A program made the position numbers and the translations under genes. The notes beneath the pieces are model-generated. The model was not told the origin of the DNA and made no database searches. It worked only from the letters and a program-made list of their open reading frames with translations. A stretch of DNA of 64,000 nucleotides from Aurantiochytrium sp. KH105 (taxonomy: Eukaryota; Sar; Bigyra; Thraustochytrida; Thraustochytriidae). This document shows positions 1 to 8,300 of this stretch, in pieces. Numbering within the stretch: position 1 is the first letter of the stretch; each line of letters opens with the position of its first letter. The stretch covers positions 81,272 through 145,271 of the forward strand of contig BGKB01000171.1 of NCBI GenBank assembly GCA_003116975.1, in the 5' to 3' direction.

Positions 1-1429
1 AGGTCTGGCCCTCTTCGAAACGAGGCAGGCTACGCTGCGCCCAGCGCTCGTAAACATAGATGTCCAAATAATTCCGCTCGAGTACCTCGAGGCCGGATGT
101 CTCGAATGTCTCAGCGCCCATGCTGACCACGACTGTGCTCTTGCTGCCCCGCGCGTCCCGACTACAGCAGGCTAGAAAGTGCCGCACAACAAACTCGTAC
201 ACCGCTTTTTCTGGGCCCTGCAGCTGTTCAAGAGGCACGCACGCCGTCGGATGAATGGGGGGGTGTGCCTGATCGTTATTGCGACCCTGTCTGGGCATTT
301 GGAACCCCCCAGCATCCAGCAACATCGCCGCGTAGCCGCCCCAGGTCGCATGTGCACGTTGAACGTCGACAAGGGCCTGAAGATCAAAACTTGCATCGAA
401 GCTGTCCGTCTCCGTACGTGGGTAGCTGATGAGACCCCGCTGGTAAAGTGACTCGGCGGCATGCATGGTGGCTTCCGAGGCCAGGCCCCGCGATCGTGAG
501 AGCCGAATCTGCATTTCCACCGTCGAGAGGGGCACAGGCCGCCACTTGGTCGTCAAGCGCTGGTTCACACGCTCCACGCGCGCTTCCTGTGCCTCGACGC
601 ACATTTCAAAGAGCACAAGTGTCGTGAGATGGTCATAAAGTTGGCCACGGCTCCAATGAAAATCACAAGCGGCTTCGGCGCTTGCTTGGTACGACATGCG
701 AATCGTCCAGAAATCCTCGGCCACAAAAAGTCGAATTTCCTCAGCGCGCTCCACAATAAAGCCCAAGGTGGGGAATTGGCACGGCCCAAAGCTAATAAGG
801 CGCTGCTGCAGGCCCATGTTTTCCCGCAGGTCAAGCGTTTGAAAGCGTGTAAAAGCCGAGCCAATACGGAGATCAATCTCGCTTCGTGTCTCGACGGCAT
901 CGACTTCATTCTGATTGAGGTCTCGCAGCGTGCGAAGCGCCTGCCACAGATTGGCCTCGTTGGCGACCGAGAATTGCGCGCGCTTCACAATAATGTTGGG
1001 TGCTTTTTCACGACAGGCCTCTGCAATCTCTTGACCAATTGCCTCGCCTTCACGGTCACAATCAGTCCAGATAATGAGCACGCGCGCGACTCGTGCCTCG
1101 CGCTGCAGAGTTTTGGCAATGGCTTCGCTTTGCGAACTCACCTTACGGATAACTGGCGCTTCGAAGAGTGTGCTTGGATTGCACGCATTCCAGCTTCGAA
1201 ATTGGTCCGCAAAGTCGAGCTCCATGAGATGACCCGAGACAGAGGTGACCACCATGGAAAACTCTTGCTCTTGCGCAAACATGGGTGGAATGGCGAACCT
1301 GCATCGAAAGTCGAAGCACCGGTTGTACTTGGAGAAGCCGTCGCGCGACCGGAACCCGTTCTGCGAGAGCACCTCTGCTACGCGTTTGGCAATCGACGGC
1401 TTCTCCGCCACGTTCAAGACTACCACCAT
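1..1429 (-). CDS. TOP3A: DNA topoisomerase III (type IA), 5' part; 3' end beyond window
   Basis: The reading frame is open from an ATG at 1429 (first ATG after an in-frame TGA upstream) to the window edge, about 476 codons. The N-terminus reads VVVLNVAEKPSIAKRVAEVL, followed by VTSVSGHLMELDF and the Toprim acidic motif WTDCDREGE (W121, D123, D125). QFPTLGFIVERAEEI follows, then LISYPRTETDSF, which holds the catalytic tyrosine near residue 336. The end, YLDIYVYERWAQRSLPRFEEG, matches the eukaryotic TOP3 alpha core. The enzyme makes a transient 5'-phosphotyrosyl break in single-stranded DNA and, in the RecQ-Top3-Rmi complex, resolves recombination intermediates in nucleus and mitochondria (family knowledge). 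The C-terminal zinc fingers that would separate alpha from beta lie outside the window. No intron is visible. Confidence 0.93.
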   Translation of the reverse strand, partial: MVVVLNVAEKPSIAKRVAEVLSQNGFRSRDGFSKYNRCFDFRCRFAIPPMFAQEQEFSMVVTSVSGHLMELDFADQFRSWNACNPSTLFEAPVIRKVSSQSEAIAKTLQREARVARVLIIWTDCDREGEAIGQEIAEACREKAPNIIVKRAQFSVANEANLWQALRTLRDLNQNEVDAVETRSEIDLRIGSAFTRFQTLDLRENMGLQQRLISFGPCQFPTLGFIVERAEEIRLFVAEDFWTIRMSYQASAEAACDFHWSRGQLYDHLTTLVLFEMCVEAQEARVERVNQRLTTKWRPVPLSTVEMQIRLSRSRGLASEATMHAAESLYQRGLISYPRTETDSFDASFDLQALVDVQRAHATWGGYAAMLLDAGGFQMPRQGRNNDQAHPPIHPTACVPLEQLQGPEKAVYEFVVRHFLACCSRDARGSKSTVVVSMGAETFETSGLEVLERNYLDIYVYERWAQRSLPRFEEGQT

Positions 1430-2406
1430 GCTGCCTTCCAGGGTAGCGCGCGCCCACCTCGTGCGCCTTGCGACCCTCGCGCGCCTGCTAGGTTTCTTGG
1501 CGGCCTCGGCGTTAGGCTTTTGCGCGCGTTCTCACTCGCGCTCTCGACCTCGTTCAAACCGTGGTTCGTTCCGCCGATGGATGGAGTGGAGTAATGGTTG
1601 GGCTCTCTCCTTCAACCCGCCCTCGCGGCCCACGCCGGCCAAAGCTGTGCCCTGCGCCGCCCAGACTCGCCCGTCCGTGCACCGCCCGAGCGCGGCGCCT
1701 CCGTCCGCGCCCGGCGGCTGCACCTTGGCGCTCCAATTGAGCTCTGTTCTCTCAGCGGTGGTTAACTAGAGGCCAATGACAACACGACGCTCGCGATTCG
1801 TGCTTAAGAGGCCAAACGAAGTACTACATCCACGACCATTTACCGACGCAATCCAATCATTCTTGATCTGCACTCTGCAGCTGCTGTTCAGAGTTTGCCG
1901 TGCTCTTGCTAGCCCCAGATGCTTTTTTAAAAGACCGTCTCCACGTAAGACCAGGAGACGATTTCCCATATTGGTGTACGGAGATTTGGCACTCGCGATA
2001 TTCCGCACTTCAGCCAATCGCCTCGCCGGCGCGCAGGCTCGCTCCGCCGCCGCCTGGCTGCCCAGAACACCCGGCGGCACGGCCGTGCAAGCCTTCGTTG
2101 TAAAGTTGTGTCACCCCCCTTTTTTCACCTCATGCGTCTAATCATCGACGATGGACCAGCGCAGAACTGCGCGAAAGGGCGACTTTGCGCGGGCTTTGCG
2201 ACCGTGTTTGCGGAGGAGACTGCCGCGCAGCTGGGCTAGATGCCAGGCAGAGGCAAGGAAACGCGTGGAGAAGACAAACTTGCTGTTAAATATCGTTGTT
2301 GGTCGGTTTTGCTTGCATTTTGCGAAATTTGGTCTTCACGTTGACAATCTTTGCCTTGATCTGGGTCTCTGTAGGGAAGCTAGCTGGCTTGGGCTCAACG
2401 TGTTGA
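1430..2406. other. Intergenic, no convincing gene
   Basis: This stretch lies upstream of the topoisomerase and downstream of the seven-helix protein gene. The open frames here are short, without recognisable protein character, and shift between frames. It presumably holds the topoisomerase promoter and the terminator of the membrane protein. I see no RNA gene or repeat. Confidence 0.5.
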
Positions 2407-3901
2407 TCAAGAAAAGTCTGCATGATTTGCTTGGGGGTCTTGCTTGGGTGTCTTGCTTGGGTTCGTGACCGTAAGAAGTTGAATCTCGCTGGCAGATTTG
2501 GCTTCCATGCCTTTTCGCCCTGNAAAAGACGGTCTTTTAATTAATATTCGAGGAGGTGGCGAGCAATTTGCGACGCGTCGCGTTCTGGGATTGGAATCGA
2601 AGATGAGGCGCCAATAGAGACTCACAATGACGCAAGCATTGCAAAGTACGTCAAGCGTGCCACCATACGTTGTATACAGCCGAAGATGCTGAACGCTGGC
2701 GCTGTCGTTTCCGGCAAGCCGCGGAGTCGTTATGCCAATTCCAAGCAAGTATGCATTCGACGAAAAAATTGAGATGCTCGAGAGGACCAGATTTCGCCAT
2801 GCCGCCTTGACAAGTGTTGTCTTCACCGTTGAATCACTTCCTAAGGCGACCCGATTGCTCTCGTGGAAGACTGGAATTACAAACAATACCAATAGCGAAC
2901 CCGTCAAGCCAATGTCCATGAAAGCTCCAACCACGGGAAGCAACCCCTCCATTTGCTGCGTATAAATCTGCTCTTCAAAGGTCGTTTTTCCAGATGTAAA
3001 AAGCACCGCAGTAACTATTATTGGCCCCAGGCCGCCATGTGCTCCAATTCTTACTAAAAGCAAGAGCACATGCGACCAATCGGGCATTACCTTTTCCACA
3101 CTTTTCACTCGCAACAAAAGGACTCGATAGCAAAAGAAGCGGGACAAGCCGTACATGCATAACGGCACAGTTCCCAGGATGGAGCACGCCCGCCAAGATA
3201 GCGCAAGCCCGTGTAAGCAGAGCGACACAACAGGAAAAAGTAGAGAGAAGAGAAGGAAAAGCAGAATCTCGCGTAGCGTTGTTACGCGAATGGACAGCTG
3301 ACTAGTTTTCCCTTCAATTCTTCTCCTTTTCCATTCCCTTCTCAGCGCCCATGTCACGACAGCGATGCATATCGCAATCACGGCGCTCGCGATGCTAGCA
3401 CTCATGATCGAAAATTGTACTGCAGTGACGAATGACGCCGGTGCCAGAGTTTCCGCAAAGAGCACGGTCGACGCTTCATTTCGAGATGCTCTTCCACCCA
3501 TCTTCGTGGGCGACGCGCATCTATCGACACAGGCTAGCCAAGTCGTGTCTTTGTGTTTCGTCTCTGTCTCAACTTTTGTCGATGAACACCAATCCACGTA
3601 TAGCCTGAGGAGGGGAGGACTTTAGGCGCTAGACTCACCGGTAATGAAAGATTGATGTTCCGTTGAGTAAATCAAAACAATTTATTTTTTTTGAAGCGTC
3701 ACAATTTTCGACTGTGACGTCGACCGACTCGATGGACCGAATTATTTGAAGTAGACGAATGCCCGCATCCGGAAACAGCCACAGTGCTGTCTTGTTTTGC
3801 GATTCATCGGGGGTGGAACAAGCACAAACTTGCTCTGGACACCTAGGAAAAACAAAGCCGCTACTGAATACTTGCATGACTACTTGGGGTCTCGGCTCCA
3901 T
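2407..3901 (-). CDS. Seven-helix membrane protein, spliced (two exons)
   Basis: Proposed exons are 3901-3639 and 3604-2407, joined across a 34-nt intron with GTGAGT donor and CTCCTCAG acceptor. The join keeps frame and gives 486 residues. Exon 1 encodes a hydrophilic, Cys-containing segment (ENCDASKKINCFDLL), and the Cys/Trp-containing stretch VDWCSSTKVE follows the junction, so an N-terminal ectodomain is likely. Seven hydrophobic helices follow, for example MSASIASAVIAICIAVVTWA, then segments with LLFLLFSLLFPVVSLCL and LLPVVGAFMDIGLTGSLLVL. The topology suggests a receptor-like protein, but I recognise no GPCR class motif, so the function is unknown. The ATG at 3901 is provisional: no signal peptide is seen and an upstream exon is possible (an AG lies just above). 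An ambiguous base at 2523 leaves one residue of the cytoplasmic tail undetermined. Confidence 0.6.
3605..3638 (-). other. Predicted 34-nt spliceosomal intron
   Basis: On the minus strand the sequence runs from GTGAGTCTAG to CTCCCCTCCTCAG, with a pyrimidine-rich 3' end. Without removal, the upstream frame stops at the TGA inside the donor. Removal joins it in frame to the seven-helix protein. The length is near the lower limit for spliceosomal introns. Confidence 0.6.
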
Positions 3902-4180
3902 GGCACCTCGAGAGCACCAGACCACGGAGTGAACAAAAGACTAAGCATGCGCACGCACTTGTCAATGAGCTGATCATCTATGTCCTTTTACCCCGAGCAT
4001 TGACGTCTTTTAGGCTCAAAGGGCAACGTCGCTACGACATTGCGTTGACGCTCGTTATCTCGGTCTTGACGGCGCAAAAGTTAATATGGTGAACAATAGA
4101 CATCACTCGACCTTGGGGAGTCAAATATTTGTTTTTTAAGCGCATGGCAAAGGCTAAATGTCGATACTTAGTTCTCAGAG

Positions 4181-4522
4181 TCAGTTGAGAATTATTTTGC
4201 GCCCCTCGGGACTTTTCCAGACTTCGCGTTGGTCAACGGGGCAGCACACAATGCATGGGCACCCAATGAGACAGATCACAACGCTCAGAATGCCACAGTA
4301 GCGCTCGTTATCATACGTGCCTCCTGTCTGACGTTCGGGAGGCACGCCGCGCATTGTCAATCGTGGGTCTGCCATCGTTTGAACCTGGGGCGCCTGCTGC
4401 TGGCGCGGCGCGGAAGGAGTCCTGCAGCCTGGCTGAGCGACACGTGGAGCCTCATGAGGAAGTGCAGTCGCATATTCTGCCTTGGGAACTTGCTGTTGCT
4501 GCTGCGTTTCTTGCAAGGACAT
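4181..4522 (-). CDS. Small protein with Pro/Gln-rich N-terminus and Cys-rich membrane tail
   Basis: The gene encodes 113 residues from the ATG at 4522; the frame above it opens only with a TTG. The N-terminal two thirds are disordered and rich in Gln and Pro (SLQETQQQQQ, APRQQQAPQ). The C-terminus carries one short hydrophobic, Cys-rich segment, ERYCGILSVVICLIGCPC followed by IVCCPVDQRE. Such a YCG...CPC..CCP tail is reminiscent of small Cys-rich membrane-associated proteins of protists and oomycetes, where the cysteines can be palmitoylated (analogy only). Function is unknown. No intron is needed. Confidence 0.55.
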   Translation of the reverse strand: MSLQETQQQQQVPKAEYATALPHEAPRVAQPGCRTPSAPRQQQAPQVQTMADPRLTMRGVPPERQTGGTYDNERYCGILSVVICLIGCPCIVCCPVDQREVWKSPEGRKIILN

Positions 4523-5350
4523 CGTTTCAAGAGCTGGCTTCACGTTTGTTCTCTCTCCTGGTTCTTGAATGCTCTTGTTCTTTGTTATTCCGGCTTGAAC
4601 TTTCTCTCTTGGTTGCGGATTTGCTTGCAGTCCCAAGCGTCTCCAGCGACGGCAGGGTTCGCTGACTTGCCGCGCGTCGAGGGCTTATGCGTCCCAACTT
4701 CTTCTGGGACCGGCATGTTCCGGTTCAGGCACAACTGGTCCCGCTCTTTTCGACGTTCAATCGTATTGAAGAGAGGGGGTATAAAAGAATAATATACAAT
4801 GTAATTTTTTTATCCGAAAGCTGTTATCAAGAAATTTGGGTGGAAAACTCTCGATATACTCGTATTGTACCCCCTTTGATTAATAAAAATTAAATGAAAT
4901 TGGGCCAGAGTTCAGCGCATCTGGCAGGCTGCCAGGTTTTCTTCTTGCCATCGTGGCGCATTGGCCTTGAGCCGACTCGGCAGTGGACCATGTACCGAAC
5001 CGGTGTCGTCATTCAGAGCAAAATGTCCCGGCAAAGTCTTGGCGTAAAGCCAGCTCGATGGAAAAGATTGACGAGACTATTACTGAATCGACTGATCTCC
5101 GTTGGGCATAGGCGGCAGGACAGTATTTGACAAAAACTGACTCGTGGCAACCATTGAATGCTGTCAAGTATCCTGAGAAACATGCGTATACTTACGACTT
5201 CTGCCTGATACTGCGATGCAATGATCTAAGAAGAGAGAAATCAATAAAGATTTCGAATACGAAGATGCTCAAACAAAAACAAACAATTATTTTTTCAACA
5301 AACGGAACGAAGTTCCTGCACAAATTAATACACCCGTGCCCTGCAGAACA
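4523..5350. other. Intergenic, AT-rich in part, TATA-like element
   Basis: About 830 bp separate the small Cys-rich protein from the 3' end of the oxidase fusion. On the plus strand, GGGTATAAAAG at about 4779 looks like a TATA box and is followed by AT-rich DNA to about 4890. The only plus-strand frame after it (ATG 4894, 78 codons) has no recognisable protein character. No gene is called. Confidence 0.4.
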
Positions 5351-8300
5351 TTAGACAAAATCAAGATCGTCGTGGCGAAAGTCTGGGTCGTCCTCGTCTT
5401 CGTCGTTATCAAAGACGGAACGGGCATCTTTTCGCTTGAAAAGCATGGAGGAAAGGGTCGAGCCTCGGCGCCGGCGTGGCGTACGCGTAGTGTTAAACGT
5501 TGTGTGCGAATCGCTTGGAGCAGAAGACTTGGCACCGAAGAATGACTTACTTTGGTGCAATGTCGTGTCTGTTCCCGTAGTCTCGTAGCCATCGTCAACC
5601 TCGTCTTCATCTTCGTCTTCATCATAATACTCGGTGCCCTCCTCGTCGGTGTTCACAGTATTCGTCATGAACTTGCTCAGGATACCCGTGAAACCAGTTG
5701 CAGCTGACAATGTCGATCCTCGTCGGCGCGAGGACAACTTGCTTTGTGGGCGAGGCTGTTCGCGCTGTTGGCGGCGTCGCTGTTGCTGCTGTCCCTGCTG
5801 CTGCCCTTGTTTTTGCTGCATGCCAAAGGCCTCGCCGGCCTTATTGTCCAAATCACTTGCCACAGAAAAGTGCAGCGAGGATGCTGAGGGATCTTGATGT
5901 CGCGCCCAATCCCCACGCCGCCCCTGAATGCCTCCGCCCAGGCTTCGTTGACTATTCTGTCTGAATGAAGGCTCGCGGCCGCTGATGGGTTCCATCTCAA
6001 GCGACCTCGTCGAGATTCGACTATCCCATGAAAAATGTGACCCGCGGTTCCGAGAAATGAGCGGAATCTTCTCGCGCGTGTGGCGGGGAAAGAGAGCAAA
6101 GGCGACAAAGAATAGCACCAAGGGTTCAACGATGACAACGCCCACACCAAAGGCAATGACAGCGTGAAGAGCCCAAGATCTTGGAGTGGAAATATCCTTG
6201 GTTCCAATCGCCACCAAGTACGTGCATGCAGCAAATAGCCCAAGCATCAACAGCGCACAGAGAATTCTTGGTAAATTGCATCGCCTCGGACGCACATGAT
6301 ATGCCTTCTCGAGCCTGGCAAGGCCTCGCTCATGGCGTGCTAGTGCTACAGAGATATGCACTTTACCGCCATAGATGCGACGGAGGCCATCGTTGAATAA
6401 ACGGAAAAACCACACGCTTGATGCAATGTTCTTGGCCAGACGGTAGTACTTGGAACGCATAATGTGGTCGTGCATTGCCTTCATGAAGATGAGCTGGCCA
6501 CGCTTAATGAAAACCTGCATTTGACGCTTGCGCAGCTGCTCGAGCTCCGGATTGGCCGTGCGAGAAATGTTTCGCTCCAAGTCCACAAGCTCTGTGTCTT
6601 CAATCCTGTGCTGATTCGGGTTTCTCCAAGCCTTGTCGGCGGACCGGTTCTTGGGCCGCTTCTTGCGCTTGCGTACTTGCCCACTATTGTGCCAAGGCGA
6701 ATCAACGATCGCAATAGCTTGCGCCTTAAGGTGCGCCACACGGCCCAGGACGCGTCGCTCGCTCTGTGCCAGCTTGTAAAGCGCATATCGATACACAAGA
6801 ATGACAGTTGCAACCACAAGCGCGCCCACGATGAAGCCCACCAACGTGAGCGACTGTTCTTCGAATTGATCACCGAGCTTATTCACCATGTACACGCTGG
6901 CAAAGGCGGCCAGCATGGCCAACGGGACCACCACACTCCGCGCAATGCGACTTCGCTGCGGGTCGAAAACCAAAAGACCCGCTACAGAGTGGGCATTTGC
7001 CACATCGCCAAGGAGGTCAGAGAACGACTTGGTAGGATTCATCGGTGGCTGTGCGTGCGCACGAAGCTTTTGAAATGCATCGCGCTTCATGAACTCAAGG
7101 CTCCGAACGTTCTTACCAAAGTGGCGCTGCGCCAAAAACGCCAGCACCGCGCCACGCTGCACGCGATTAGCGTCACGGACATCCTGCGTATGCAACCACA
7201 TGGAAAGAAACAGCCACGCGCCGATGGTTGCACCCAAGATGATCCCCAGCAAAGCCGGGTCAAAAGGCAAACCGGAGTCGACGACTTCGGACAACTGAAT
7301 TCCCGCAAATTGGCTCCGCGAGGTGATCGGGCCGCACTCACAGGTAATGATATCCGACGTGCGATTGATGACGGCACAGGCATCAGAGTCCCAAACCTCT
7401 CCGGTCGAGTCCCACATGCTACACGAGATTGCGCTTGTCGATGAGGCATCAGCATAAAGAATGTCCAAACTGAGATTGACGCGTCTCGACGAAGAGGCAA
7501 AAATCACAGACGAGTGCTGAAGCTCGAGAGACAAAACGTCTGTCACAACATTCTGTTGATATGCGGTGGTCTGTTGCGCGCGCTCCGTTGACGCAAGGTT
7601 CCGGCCTAACTCGGAAGCCTTGATATCAATGTTGGCGAGCTTGGTCACAATAGCGTTGACGGTGTTCCCATTGACGCAAATCTCTTCCGGAGGAGAGCGC
7701 AATACCGAGACAATGACCTCATCGTAAACGGCAGAGGGCCCAGGATCAAAGAGTTCGGAAGAGATTTCCACAAACGTGTAATTTTTTCCCGCATCCGTAC
7801 TGGAACTCGCTGGTTGGTAGCGACCCGAGACGCCATTGGAGAACTCCTTGTACGATAACGAGTCCATTCCAGAGAAGCTGACCACGAAGCTGCCTTGGCC
7901 TGAAAGCCGCGGGGCAAGGACTGTCTCGATAATGTCGCTGTGCAAATCCGTGAGGGAAAAGTTGTATTGGCAGATCCCTGAGAGTGAGGCGAGCTCGGCG
8001 AGAACCTCCGACGCGATGCCCATGGCCCCCTCGGGAACGGAAAAGGCAAGGTTGGGCTCCACATTAGCTGCCGAGGCAACCTCCACAACTCGGGTGATCT
8101 CATTCCGCCAGAGACTCAGTGTAGTCTGGAACATCTCCGCGACGCGCTCGGCAAGGGCAATGTCATCGTCATCGAGACTGAGAGCGATCTCGAGTAGCAC
8201 GAGCATGATAAGTTCGCCGAGCTGCGAAGAAAAGGTGCGTTCGTGCAGCAAGGTCAGGGCCCCCTCGAGCTGCGTGGTAATCTGAGACTTCAAGGTGTCC

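Noticed and set aside
629-1594. Plus-strand frame of 321 codons across the topoisomerase gene
   Set aside because: It is the antisense shadow of TOP3; the minus frame carries the Toprim and active-site tyrosine motifs.
4894-5130. Small plus-strand frame after the TATA-like element
   Set aside because: 78 codons without hydrophobic, charged or conserved pattern; promoter-like sequence alone is not enough.
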